Positions 51,299 to 61,900 of a stretch of 64,000 nt of DNA are shown in pieces; within the stretch, counting starts at the first letter, position 1; every line of letters begins with the position of its first letter. Under the pieces are notes generated by a model. The model was not told the origin of the DNA. It saw only the letters and a program-made list of their open reading frames with translations, and made no database searches. The position numbers and the translations under genes were made by a program. Location: assembly GCF_002797855.1 (NCBI RefSeq), contig NZ_PGFB01000002.1:744001-808000 (forward strand), read 5' to 3'. The DNA is from Compostimonas suwonensis (GTDB taxonomy: Bacteria; Actinomycetota; Actinomycetes; Actinomycetales; Microbacteriaceae).

Positions 51299-53809
51299 TC
51301 ATGACGGCGAGGTGCGCGTCGTCGCATCGAACGTGCGCGTCGTTGTATCGAGTTTGGCCCCTTCGACGTCGAGGTCGGGGAGGATTCGGTCGAGCCATCG
51401 CGGCAGCCACCAGGCGGCTCGGCCGACGAGCGACATCAGCGCAGGGACGAGCAGGAGGCGGACGACGAACGCGTCGGCGAGGACGCCGGCGGCGAGGCCG
51501 ATGCCGAGGGCTCGGACGACGATGGAGTCGGAGAAGATGAACCCTCCGAAGACGGCGACCATGATGAGACCTGCGGCTATGACGACGGTGCGGGCGGCGT
51601 GGAAGCCCTGCATAACGGCGTCGCGTGCGGGGGCGCCGTGGACGAAGGCTTCGCGCATACCGGAGGCGAGGAACAGCTGATAGTCCATGGCGAGTCCGAA
51701 CAGGATGCCGATGAGGATGATCGGCAGGAAGCTCAGCACGGGGCCGGAGCTGTGGACGCCGAAGACGGTGCCCAGCCATCCCCATTGGAATACGGCGACG
51801 AGCACCCCGAAGGTGGCGAAGAGGGACAGCAGGAACCCGGCGGTCGCGATGAGCGGGACCAGGAAGGAGCGGAAGACCGCGATCATGATGAGCAGCGAGA
51901 GCCCGGCGACGACGACGAGATAGATCGGGAGCACGCTGGCGAGTTTCTCAGAGATGTCGATGTTGCCGGTGGCCTGACCTGCGACGCCGAGCGCGCCCTC
52001 GCTTCCGATCTTCAGCGCACGGAGGGAGCGTACGAGCTGCTCGGTCGAGTCGCTGTCCGGGCCCTCCCTCGGGACGACCTGGAATGCGGCGAGCCGATGG
52101 TCGTCGGAGATGCCGATCGGGGCGACCGCGACGACGTCGTCCTGGCCTCCGACAAGTCGTGCGACCTCGAGCTGCGCCGTCGCGGCATCGGCCTCGTCGA
52201 GGCCCGCCGGCAGGGTCGCAGTCACGAGGAGGGTGCCGTTGACCCCTGCTCCGAACTCGTCGGCGACGATGGCATGCGCCCGGTAGGTGGTGGAGTCCAC
52301 CGGATCGGATGAGGCATCGGGCAGGCCGAGCCGCATCGACAGCGCAGGGAACGCGACGGTCAGGAGAACCCCGGCCGCCACGACCGCCGTCACGACCGCT
52401 CGCGTTGTTGACATCCGACGGTGGCGGACGCCCGGACGAGCGGCGGATGCATCCGTCCGACGGCGTCTGCCGAGTACACGCGTGCCGATCTTCCCGAGAA
52501 GAGCGGGGGTCAGCGTGACCGCGACCAGCACAGCCACGACCACGCAGCCGGCGCCAACGGTGCCCATGACGCCCACGAATGGGATGCCGGTGATGTTCAG
52601 GGCCAGCAGAGCGACCACGACGGTGGACCCGGCGAAGACGACGGCGTTGCCGGCCGTGCCGTTCGCGATGCCGATCGATTCATCCAGCTCCATACCCGCC
52701 CGCAGCTGGGTGCGGTGCCGATGGAGGATGAACAGCGAGTAGTCGATACCGACGGCGAGACCGAGCATAACGCCGAGAACCGGGGTGACGGAAACCATGT
52801 CGACCACACTGGACAGCGCCAGCGACGCGAGTACCCCAACGGCGACGCCGATCACGGCGTTGAGAATCGGCAGGCCGGCAGCGACGAGGCTGCCGAGCAT
52901 CACCAGCAGCACGATCGCGGCGATGACGACACCGGCGATCTCACCCGGCCCGATGATCTCCGGAACCGTTTGGGCTATTTCAGACGAGAACTCGACCTCG
53001 ACGCCGGGGATGGGATCGGCACTGAAGTGGTCCATGACCGCATGCCGCGACTGTTCGGACAGTTCCAGGCTCGGAACCGCGAAGGAGACACTGGCGATCG
53101 CGGCGGTGCCGTCGGCGGACACCGTGCGGATCTCCCGCGCGAGTGCCAACAGCTCTCCCCCCTCCTCGACGCTCCTCGCCTGTTTGTCGAGTTCGGTACG
53201 GTTCTGATCGACCGCATCCTGTTGATGCCGGAGGGCGGTGCGCCGGCTGTCCACCTCGTCCTGCTGCGCGATGAATGCCGCGGAGATCTGCGCGTAGCTG
53301 CCGTCCGCCTGCGCCGCTTCGATCGCCGCATCGAGCTGCTGCTGCGCCACCTCCAGCTGCTCCCGTCCTGCGGTCAGCTGGACCTGGGCCGCATCGAGTT
53401 GCGTGCGCGCATCGCCGATCTGAGCGCGGCCGTCCCCGAGGGACTGCTCCTGCTCGGAGCGTTGCGTCTCGACCGAGAACGGGTTGAGGACGGAGACGAC
53501 GTCGGGCAGGTCCTCACCCGTCGCGAGGACGTCCGAGATCCGCGCCCGCTGGTCGGCGGTCAGGGCTTCTCCGTCTGTGCTGTGGAAGACGACCGTTCCC
53601 GAAGCTCCGCCGAAGTCCGGGAGCTTTTCGGAGAGCTCGGCGGCGACGCGAGCGGTCTCTGTGCCCGGCACGTCGAAACTGGAGCTCAGCGGGCCGCGCC
53701 CGAGGAGGAACCCGGTGGCGACGATGCCCAGCAAGAGCGCCCACGCCACCACCACCGACCATCCGTGCCGGGCAGAGAACCTGCCCAGTCTGTAAAGCGC
53801 ACCTGCCAC
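51299..53809 (-). CDS. MMPL family transporter with a coiled-coil external domain
   Basis: 836 residues. RND-type exporter with two six-helix halves (about residues 300-450 and 640-800) and a first helix at 20-40. The first external domain includes a long coiled coil (about 125-220: IGDARTQLDAAQVQLTAGRE, EQLEVAQQQLDAAIEAAQAD). GIDYSLFILHRHR and AMDYQLFLASGMREA are the conserved membrane motifs with the Asp-Tyr pair that carries protons. The GTG at 53809 is chosen since AGGAGG is 7 nt upstream; a GTG at 53815 is too close. Substrate unknown. Confidence 0.9.
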   Translation of the reverse strand: MAGALYRLGRFSARHGWSVVVAWALLLGIVATGFLLGRGPLSSSFDVPGTETARVAAELSEKLPDFGGASGTVVFHSTDGEALTADQRARISDVLATGEDLPDVVSVLNPFSVETQRSEQEQSLGDGRAQIGDARTQLDAAQVQLTAGREQLEVAQQQLDAAIEAAQADGSYAQISAAFIAQQDEVDSRRTALRHQQDAVDQNRTELDKQARSVEEGGELLALAREIRTVSADGTAAIASVSFAVPSLELSEQSRHAVMDHFSADPIPGVEVEFSSEIAQTVPEIIGPGEIAGVVIAAIVLLVMLGSLVAAGLPILNAVIGVAVGVLASLALSSVVDMVSVTPVLGVMLGLAVGIDYSLFILHRHRTQLRAGMELDESIGIANGTAGNAVVFAGSTVVVALLALNITGIPFVGVMGTVGAGCVVVAVLVAVTLTPALLGKIGTRVLGRRRRTDASAARPGVRHRRMSTTRAVVTAVVAAGVLLTVAFPALSMRLGLPDASSDPVDSTTYRAHAIVADEFGAGVNGTLLVTATLPAGLDEADAATAQLEVARLVGGQDDVVAVAPIGISDDHRLAAFQVVPREGPDSDSTEQLVRSLRALKIGSEGALGVAGQATGNIDISEKLASVLPIYLVVVAGLSLLIMIAVFRSFLVPLIATAGFLLSLFATFGVLVAVFQWGWLGTVFGVHSSGPVLSFLPIILIGILFGLAMDYQLFLASGMREAFVHGAPARDAVMQGFHAARTVVIAAGLIMVAVFGGFIFSDSIVVRALGIGLAAGVLADAFVVRLLLVPALMSLVGRAAWWLPRWLDRILPDLDVEGAKLDTTTRTFDATTRTSPS

Positions 53810-53836
53810 GCTCACGCCTCCTCTCGATCATGAGAA

Positions 53837-53860
53837 CTATTCTGACACTTGTCAGAATAG
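53837..53860. promoter_or_regulatory. 24-bp palindromic operator of the MMPL/TetR operon
   Basis: CTATTCTGACA-CT-TGTCAGAATAG: perfect 11-bp arms around 2 nt. It ends 22-50 nt upstream of the MMPL start, over the promoter. Typical size and symmetry for a TetR operator. AT-rich within GC-rich surroundings. Confidence 0.8.
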
Positions 53861-53904
53861 CAGGGAAACGTGATCGAGGGATCCCGCTGATCTGTTCAGA
53901 CGGC

Positions 53905-54651
53905 TCAGAGGCCGGGGTTGATGGCGGCGACCATCTGGTCGTAGGAGCCGTTGACCTCGGCGAACCGCATCCCCTTCACGGCGTCGACGAGGATCTCCTT
54001 CGCGTCGGACTGCTCTTGCAGGAGCGTGATCACCTCGTCGATGAACGCGTCGAGGGGCAGGAACGCCTCGAACTCGGTCTGTCCGGGGGTGAGCTCGGTG
54101 CGCACACCCGGCGGGACCAGCTCGACGACCTCCACGGACGATCCGGCGAGCTGCAGACGGATGGTCTCGGTGAAACGGTGGATGAACGCCTTGGAGCCGT
54201 TGTAGCTCGGCGAGATCGCCAGCGGCGTGTGGGCGAGGCCGGAGGACACGGTGATGATCGCGGCGTCGGGGCGGGTCTGCAGGTGCTCGATGAACGCGGC
54301 GATCAGCCGGATCGGGCCGAGCACGTTCGTGACGACCGTGTCCTCGGCGGCGGTGAGGAAAGCGGCGGTGTGCACATCCTCGACCGTCATGATGCCAGCC
54401 ATGGCGATGACGGTGTCCAGCTCGGGATGCTGGGCGAGGACCTGGTCGCGGGCGGTGAGGATCGAGGCCGGATCGGCGGTGTCGATACGGACGGTGTGAA
54501 GACCGTGCTCGGTCGCGAGCTGCTCGAGCAGGTGAGTGCGGCGGCCGCCGATGATGACGGTGCTGCCGGCCTCTTTGAGGCGCAGAGCCAGAGCGAGGCC
54601 GATGCCGGACGTGGCGCCGGGGATGAAGATGGTGCGGGTGGAGATGTCCAC
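53905..54651 (-). CDS. SDR family oxidoreductase (DltE-like)
   Basis: 248 residues. The start IFIPGATSGIGLALALRLKE carries GATSGIG at 12-18, and VVELVPPGVRTELTPGQ near 180 is the DltE-like form in which the substrate loop has Pro-Pro. Catalytic residues: Ser in TVSSG and YNGSKAF (Tyr-x-x-x-Lys) near 155. Start is a GTG at 54651 with AAAGGA upstream. Divergent from the XRE gene at 54789. Substrate unknown. Confidence 0.87.
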   Translation of the reverse strand: MDISTRTIFIPGATSGIGLALALRLKEAGSTVIIGGRRTHLLEQLATEHGLHTVRIDTADPASILTARDQVLAQHPELDTVIAMAGIMTVEDVHTAAFLTAAEDTVVTNVLGPIRLIAAFIEHLQTRPDAAIITVSSGLAHTPLAISPSYNGSKAFIHRFTETIRLQLAGSSVEVVELVPPGVRTELTPGQTEFEAFLPLDAFIDEVITLLQEQSDAKEILVDAVKGMRFAEVNGSYDQMVAAINPGL

Positions 54652-54711
54652 GGGATGGATCCTTTCATTCGTTGTCAGGTCCACCTTCAGGCATCGCCCG
54701 GGCAGGCGGGA

Positions 54712-54743
54712 GAGGAGTGGTTATCGGAGGACTTCCGCTCCTC
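54712..54743. promoter_or_regulatory. Inverted repeat in the SDR/XRE divergent promoter
   Basis: GAGGAGTGG (54712-54720) and CCGCTCCTC (54735-54743) match as an inverted repeat in 8 of 9 positions. The right part contains the decamer TCCGCTCCTC, which recurs at 55746-55755 upstream of the next SDR. Candidate site for the XRE protein at 54789. Confidence 0.45.
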
Positions 54744-54776
54744 CCCTCCAGAGTGCCGCTGCCGGACGCGCGCCCG

Positions 54777-54782
54777 TATGGT
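54777..54782 (+). promoter_or_regulatory. -10 box of a probable leaderless promoter (XRE gene)
   Basis: TATGGT, 6 nt before the GTG at 54789. Confidence 0.45.
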
Positions 54783-54788
54783 AGATCT

Positions 54789-55628
54789 GTGGACCGTTTG
54801 CAACTCGCCGACTTCCTCCGTCACCGGAGGGGTGCCCTGCATGCCGAAGACGTCGGGATCGCGGCCGGGCCGCGTCGGCGAACGACCGGGCTGCGCCGAG
54901 AAGAGGTCGCCGCCCTCACGGGGATGTCGACCGACTACTACACCCGGTTGGAGCAGGCCAGGAGCACACAGCCATCCGAGCAGATGCTGAGCGCGCTCGC
55001 CCGTGCCCTCCGCCTCACCGCCGACGAACGCGATCACCTCTACCGGCTCGCCGGCCACAACGCACCGGCGCGGCGCGGCTTGGACGCTCACGTCTCACCC
55101 GCGCTCCAGCGGGTGCTGGACAGGCTGGACGACACTCCGGCGATGATCCTCTCCGGTCTCGGGGAGACCTTGCTGCAGAACCGGCTCGCCGCGGCCCTGT
55201 TCGGCGACCACTCTGCGCAGACAGGTCTCGCGCGCTCCGGCGTCTACCGATGGTTCACCGACCCGGCCGAGCGTTCCATCTACCCGCTCGCCGATCACCC
55301 CCACCAGAGCCAAGCCCAGGTCGCGAACCTGCGCGTCGCATTCGGCATCGCCGGCCCATCTTCACGCGCGGGCGAACTCGTCCGTGCATTGATGAAGGCC
55401 AGCGCCGAGTTCGCCGAACTCTGGGAACGTCACGAGGTCGTCACCCGCTTCGAGGACCACAAGACCCTCCTGCACCCCGAACTGGGCGAACTCGAGCTGG
55501 ACTGTCAAGCACTGTTCACCGAGGACCAGTCCCAGGCACTCCTCGTCCTCACTGCGCCGCCCCGGTCGGAAGCATTCGAGAAGCTCCAGCTGCTGGCCGT
55601 GCTGGGCAACCAGCAGTTCACCTCCTGA
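54789..55628 (+). CDS. XRE/MmyB-like transcriptional regulator
   Basis: 279 residues. N-terminal helix-turn-helix: LADFLRHRRGALHAEDVGIA, RRTTGLRREEVAALTGMSTD, YYTRLEQARSTQPSEQML. The rest is the MmyB-like ligand domain (PAMILSGLGETLLQNRLAAA, FEDHKTLLHPELGELELDCQ). These regulators often control a neighbouring SDR or reductase; here SDR genes lie on both sides. GTG start, 6 nt after a -10 box. Confidence 0.9.
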   Translation: MDRLQLADFLRHRRGALHAEDVGIAAGPRRRTTGLRREEVAALTGMSTDYYTRLEQARSTQPSEQMLSALARALRLTADERDHLYRLAGHNAPARRGLDAHVSPALQRVLDRLDDTPAMILSGLGETLLQNRLAAALFGDHSAQTGLARSGVYRWFTDPAERSIYPLADHPHQSQAQVANLRVAFGIAGPSSRAGELVRALMKASAEFAELWERHEVVTRFEDHKTLLHPELGELELDCQALFTEDQSQALLVLTAPPRSEAFEKLQLLAVLGNQQFTS

Positions 55629-55738
55629 CACCGCGCGCATCCGAGCGGGCTGCTCGCGAGGCCACGCGCGGGCTGTCAGCACCGGTCCCGCCCGGCCGTT
55701 GCGCCCCGGCCTCCCGAGCAGGGAGGGACTCATAGTCC

Positions 55739-55750
55739 GCGGATATCCGC
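55739..55750. promoter_or_regulatory. 12-bp palindrome upstream of an SDR gene
   Basis: GCGGATATCCGC is a perfect palindrome. It runs into TCCGCTCCTC (55746-55755), the decamer shared with the site at 54734-54743. It lies about 100 nt before the SDR ATG at 55851. Candidate binding site for the MmyB-like regulator. Confidence 0.5.
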
Positions 55751-55850
55751 TCCTCTCGTGCCGTCGCCGGCCCGCTCGTACGGTGAGAAATCGAGCGACG
55801 AACCTACCCGGTAGTCGACCGGCCGCGGCGCTCACCACGAAAGGAAACTC

Positions 55851-56597
55851 ATGACTGACATGACCGGCAAGGTCGTCCTGATCACCGGCGGCACCCGAGG
55901 AATCGGCCGCTCCGTCGGCCTCGCGTTTGCCCGAGAAGGCGCAACGATCGTCGCCTCGTACACGGCCGACGAGGCCGCCGCAGCGCAGCTCGGCACCGAA
56001 CTGGACGCTCTCGGTGTGAAACACCTCACCGTCCGCAGCGACTCCGCCCGTCCCGAGGAGATTCGCAGCCTGTTCGCCCAGGCCAAGGAGACGTTCGGCC
56101 GGATCGACGTGGTGGTCTCCAACGCGGGGGTCGAGCTGATCGACACGCCCATCCTGGAGACCACCGACGCCCAGCTCGACCTGCTGCTGAACGTCAACAT
56201 CCGCGGCACCTTCTACACCCTCCAGGAAGCCGCCAAGGCGGTCGAGGACGGCGGCCGGATCATCGCCACCGGGTCGACGATCGCCCTCAACGCACCCGCC
56301 GGCGCATCGCTGTACTCCGCCACCAAAGGCGCCCTTAAGCCCATGGTCCAGGCCGTCGCCCGCGAGGTCGCCACTCGCGGCATCACCGCGAACCTCATCA
56401 CTCCCGGTGTCGTCGAAGGTGCCGGGGTCATCCGCGACCTGCCGCAGGAGACGATCGACCAGTACGCCGCGTTCAACCCCTTCGGTCGCCAGGCTCGCCC
56501 AGACGACATCGGCCCGGTCGCGGTCTTCCTCGCCTCGCCCGGCGCTGCGTTCATCAATGGCCAGGCGATCGCCGTCGACGGCGGCTCCTTCATGTGA
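55851..56597 (+). CDS. SDR family oxidoreductase
   Basis: 248 residues, classical SDR resembling 3-oxoacyl-ACP reductases. TGGTRGIG is at 14-21, SNAGVE near 90, catalytic Ser in ATGSTIAL and SLYSATKGALKPM (Tyr-x-x-x-Lys) near 155. The end GQAIAVDGGSFM is the usual C-terminal block. GAAAGGAAA precedes the ATG at 55851 (second ATG at 55860). Substrate unknown. Confidence 0.9.
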   Translation: MTDMTGKVVLITGGTRGIGRSVGLAFAREGATIVASYTADEAAAAQLGTELDALGVKHLTVRSDSARPEEIRSLFAQAKETFGRIDVVVSNAGVELIDTPILETTDAQLDLLLNVNIRGTFYTLQEAAKAVEDGGRIIATGSTIALNAPAGASLYSATKGALKPMVQAVAREVATRGITANLITPGVVEGAGVIRDLPQETIDQYAAFNPFGRQARPDDIGPVAVFLASPGAAFINGQAIAVDGGSFM

Positions 56598-56690
56598 CCA
56601 GCGCATTCGTCGGCCCTCATCGGCGAATACACCGCGCCCGGCTGCTACCGAACCCGAACCGGCAGCAACCGGGCAGGGCCCGTCCCGCGT

Positions 56691-56960
56691 TCACCCCAAC
56701 CTCGCGGCGCCCGGCAGAAGATCCGCCAAGCACGTGAAGGCATCGGCTTCGGGCACTTCGAGGACGAAGGAGAAGATCGCGCGATGGGTCTTGATCGTGT
56801 CCCGCCGCAGGACCAGGACGTCGGCTCCAGCGCGGATCCGTCCAGAATCCTGCGCTCGACGGAGCCGGTCGGCGGCGTTGGCGAAGATGGCCTGGCCGTC
56901 GACCCAGCGGGCAGGACCGGCGAGGAGGGCGACAGCCTCGGGATGACCGAGACGCTCCAA
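56691..56960 (-). pseudogene. Fragment resembling an SDR C-terminus joined to unrelated sequence
   Basis: Open frame of 89 codons with only a TTG start. Its first part, RLGHPEAVALLAGPARWVDG, then QAIFANAAD, resembles the C-terminal block of SDR enzymes (RxG-PE-A---LA----WV-GQ-I--NGG). The second half (RAQDSGRIRAGADVLVLRRD, TIKTHRAIFSFVLEVPE) is not SDR-like and may derive from a TetR-type C-terminal region. Upstream there is no room for the missing N-terminus, since a stop lies in the palindrome. It is most simply a decayed, recombined fragment. Confidence 0.35.
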
Positions 56961-56986
56961 CGGCTTGTCTACATCTGATCCGTGCT

Positions 56987-57013
56987 CTAAACTGAACTAG
57001 TCGTTCAGTTTAG
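56987..57013. promoter_or_regulatory. 27-bp palindrome upstream of the SDR/AKR/TetR operon
   Basis: CTAAACTGAAC-TAGTC-GTTCAGTTTAG: perfect 11-bp arms around a 5-nt centre, 51-77 nt before the SDR start at 57064. It is AT-rich and placed over the likely promoter. The TetR at 58834, third gene of this operon, is the best candidate to bind it. Confidence 0.75.
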
Positions 57014-57063
57014 TTAGTTGCCCGGCAGGAGCCTGCGGCGGCACATCGAGAGGACATACCCAC

Positions 57064-57912
57064 ATGAGTGTGTGGTTCATCACCGGCGCGAACCGTGGCC
57101 TCGGTGCGGAGATCGTCGAGAAGGCGCTTGCCGCCGGACATCAGGTCGTCGCGACCGCCCGCAAGCCCGAGCAGGTCGCCGAACGGTTCCCCGAGGCGGC
57201 TGAGAAGCTGCTCGCGGTCGCCCTGGACGTGACCGACGAGGCGCAGGCCAAGGCCGCGACGGCTGCGGCGCTCGATCGCTTCGGTCGCATCGACGTGCTC
57301 GTCAACAACGCAGGCCGCGGCCTCCTCGGCGCCGTCGAGGAGGCCAGTGACGCCGAGGTCCGCGCCGTCTATGAGACCAACGTCTTCGGGCTGCTCAACG
57401 TCACCCGCGCGGTGACCCCCGCACTGCGGGCACAGCGTTCCGGACACATCGTCAACCTGTCGTCGGTGGGCGGGTTCGTCGGCGCGCAGGGCTGGGGCGT
57501 CTACGCTTCGACCAAATTCGCCATCGAAGGCCTTTCAGAAGCCCAGGCGACCGAGCTGAAGCCCCTCGGCGTGCAGGTGACGCTCATCGAGCCGGGTTAC
57601 TTCCGCACCGACTTCCTCGACGACTCGAGCCTGCACAGGGTCGAGGCAGCGATCGACGACTACGCCGACGGCCCCGCAGGGCAGATGCGCGAGATCGCTT
57701 CACAGGTCAACCACGGCCAACCCGGCGACCCGATCAAGGCCGCGCAGGTGATCGTGGAGACCATCGACTCCGGCACCGCACCACTGCGCCTCCAGCTGGG
57801 CGCGGACTGCGTCGCCGCCGTGGAAGACAAGCTCGGCTTCGTTCAGCACGAACTCGACGCCTGGCGCGACGTGTCGGTCTCGACCGGCTTCGACGAGGCG
57901 GCCTCAGCCTGA
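57064..57912 (+). CDS. SDR family oxidoreductase
   Basis: 282 residues. WFITGANRGLGAEIVEKALA holds the cofactor motif TGANRGLG at 7-14; LVNNAGRGLLGAVEE near 80; Ser in NLSSVGGFVGAQGWG; YASTKFAIEGLSEA (Tyr-x-x-x-Lys) near 155; LIEPGYFRTDF after it. It belongs to the same subgroup as the SDR at 59557 and resembles it throughout. First gene of an operon with an AKR and a TetR gene. Confidence 0.9.
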   Translation: MSVWFITGANRGLGAEIVEKALAAGHQVVATARKPEQVAERFPEAAEKLLAVALDVTDEAQAKAATAAALDRFGRIDVLVNNAGRGLLGAVEEASDAEVRAVYETNVFGLLNVTRAVTPALRAQRSGHIVNLSSVGGFVGAQGWGVYASTKFAIEGLSEAQATELKPLGVQVTLIEPGYFRTDFLDDSSLHRVEAAIDDYADGPAGQMREIASQVNHGQPGDPIKAAQVIVETIDSGTAPLRLQLGADCVAAVEDKLGFVQHELDAWRDVSVSTGFDEAASA

Positions 57913-57955
57913 CATCAGGACCCACCGACAACGACAACACCACGATCGAGGAGAT

Positions 57956-58834
57956 ATGAGTATGAGCGAGAGCGATGCGGACCAGGTCGCGCAGCACAGC
58001 GGGACCTTCGCCCTCGGAGGCGACCTCAGCGCGACCCGGCTCGGATTCGGCACCATGCAGCTGGCCGGTCCCGGCGTCTGGGGCCCGCCGAAGGATCACG
58101 ACGAGGCGATACGCGTGCTGCGTCGCGCGGTCGAGCTCGGCGTGAACTTCATCGACACCGCAGACTCCTACGGGCCGAACGTCGCCGAGGAACTCGTCAA
58201 GGAGGCTCTTCACCCGTACGCCAGCGATCTCGTCATCGCCACGAAAGCGGGTTTCACCCGACAGGGACCCGGACAGTGGAGCGTCAACGGCAACCCCGCA
58301 TATCTGCGCAGGCAGGCAGAGGGCAGCCTTCGCAGGCTCGGCGTCGACCGCATCGACCTGTTCCAACTGCACCGCATCGACCGCTCCGTCCCCTTGGAGG
58401 ATCAGCTCAGCGAGCTCAAGGCGCTGCAGGACGAAGGCGCGATTCGCCACATCGGCCTGTCCGAGGTCTCCATCGCCGACGTAGAGACGGCATCAGAGAT
58501 CGCCCCCATCGTGTCGGTGCAGAACGAGTACAACCTGGCGAACCGCTCCTCGGAGGCGCTGCTGGACTACTCGACGCGCAACGGCATCGGGTTCATCCCC
58601 TGGTTCCCGCTCGCGACCGGGGCGCTGGCACAGGGCGACGGACCGCTGGCCACGATCGCCAGGGAGAAAGGCGCCACGCCTTCGCAGCTCGCACTGGCCT
58701 GGCTGCTGAAGCGCTCGCCTTCGATGCTGCCGATCCCCGGCACCTCGAGCGTCGCGCACCTCGAGGACAACATTCGCGCCGCGGAGATCACGCTGACCGA
58801 GGCCGAATTCGACCGGCTGACCGAGGCCGTCTGA
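57956..58834 (+). CDS. Aldo/keto reductase
   Basis: 292 residues. The catalytic residues are in NFIDTADSYGPNVAEELVKE (Asp, Tyr), VIATKAGFTRQ (Lys) and LFQLHRIDR (His). The shape is that of the YghZ/AKR family with LPIPGTSSVAHLEDNIRAAE near the end. ATG codons at 57956 and 57962 both lie after GAGGAGATATG-like purines. Its stop overlaps the TetR start (TGATG). Confidence 0.9.
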   Translation: MSMSESDADQVAQHSGTFALGGDLSATRLGFGTMQLAGPGVWGPPKDHDEAIRVLRRAVELGVNFIDTADSYGPNVAEELVKEALHPYASDLVIATKAGFTRQGPGQWSVNGNPAYLRRQAEGSLRRLGVDRIDLFQLHRIDRSVPLEDQLSELKALQDEGAIRHIGLSEVSIADVETASEIAPIVSVQNEYNLANRSSEALLDYSTRNGIGFIPWFPLATGALAQGDGPLATIAREKGATPSQLALAWLLKRSPSMLPIPGTSSVAHLEDNIRAAEITLTEAEFDRLTEAV

Positions 58835-59487
58835 TGATGAACAGCGCGGCCACCGAAGACGGGATCGTGGATCGTCCCCGCGGGGCGCGCAGTGACCGCC
58901 TCCACGCGCAGGTGATCGCCGCGACGCAGGAGCTGCTGCGCGAGGGCGGGCTGAACGCGGCGACGGTGGATGCGATCGCGCAGCGTTCCGGGGTGAGCAA
59001 AGCGACCATCTACAAGCACTGGCCCTCGCGTACCGCGGTAGCCGCGAAGGCGTTCGGACGGATGATGGCTGAGGCGCTGCCGCTGCCCGACACCGGCTCC
59101 ACCCGCGAGGACCTGAGCGAGCAGGTGCGGCGGGTGAGCGCGTTCTACGACAGCGACCTCGGCGCCGTGTTCGCGCAGCTGATCGCGGCCTGCGTCGACG
59201 ATCCGGCCGGTGCCGCCTATTTCCGGAAGTATTTCCTCGATGGCCGCCGCGCTGCGATCACCGATCTCTGGCAGCGTGGCATCGATCGCGGCGACGCCGA
59301 CCCCTCGATCCCGATCGACGACGTCATCGACGTCCTCTTCGGGCCTTTGGTCTTCCGTCGGCTCACGGGCCACTACGCCTTGACCGACGAGCACGCCCGC
59401 ACCCTCGCCCAGACGGCACTCGCCGGCCTCCTACCGATCGGCGACGGAATCGCAGCACGCACCGACCACAACGAGCAACTCGCATAA
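58834..59487 (+). CDS. TetR family transcriptional regulator
   Basis: 217 residues. Helix-turn-helix at about 22-70: RLHAQVIAATQELLREGGLN, AATVDAIAQRSGVSKATIYK, HWPSRTAVAAKAF. C-terminal TetR_C_11-like region with LRQ-type helices (YFRKYFLDGRRAAITDLWQR). Adjacent ATG codons at 58834 and 58837 overlap the AKR stop. Likely represses its own operon through the 27-bp palindrome at 56987-57013, and may also act on the SDR at 59557. Confidence 0.9.
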   Translation: MMNSAATEDGIVDRPRGARSDRLHAQVIAATQELLREGGLNAATVDAIAQRSGVSKATIYKHWPSRTAVAAKAFGRMMAEALPLPDTGSTREDLSEQVRRVSAFYDSDLGAVFAQLIAACVDDPAGAAYFRKYFLDGRRAAITDLWQRGIDRGDADPSIPIDDVIDVLFGPLVFRRLTGHYALTDEHARTLAQTALAGLLPIGDGIAARTDHNEQLA

Positions 59488-59556
59488 CCGATGCCCGCCC
59501 ACCAAACAGGCGAGGCGCACCGCATCACGAACGACATCGATAGCAGGGAGAACCTC

Positions 59557-61848
<2,292 letters not shown>

Positions 61849-61857
61849 GGCCATACA

Positions 61858-61872
61858 TGGCAGGTTCTGCCA
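61858..61872. promoter_or_regulatory. Palindromic operator between AKR and TetR genes
   Basis: TGGCAG-GTT-CTGCCA, perfect 6-bp arms. It lies between the two divergent -10 boxes (61843-61848 and 61889-61894), so one bound dimer could block both genes. Likely site of the TetR at 61901. Confidence 0.7.
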
Positions 61873-61888
61873 ACATTGACACGAGAGC

Positions 61889-61894
61889 TAGGAT
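61889..61894 (+). promoter_or_regulatory. -10 box of a probable leaderless promoter (TetR gene)
   Basis: TAGGAT, 6 nt before the ATG at 61901. Confidence 0.5.
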
Positions 61895-61900
61895 GAATGC

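Larger units (their letters stand above)
56598..57063. other. Intergenic region with a gene remnant and a large palindrome
   Basis: 466 nt between two SDR genes on the same strand. It holds the minus-strand remnant at 56691-56960 and the 27-bp palindrome at 56987-57013. Bases 56598-56690 and 57014-57063 show nothing beyond the ribosome-binding site GAGAGGAC in front of the next gene. Confidence 0.5.
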
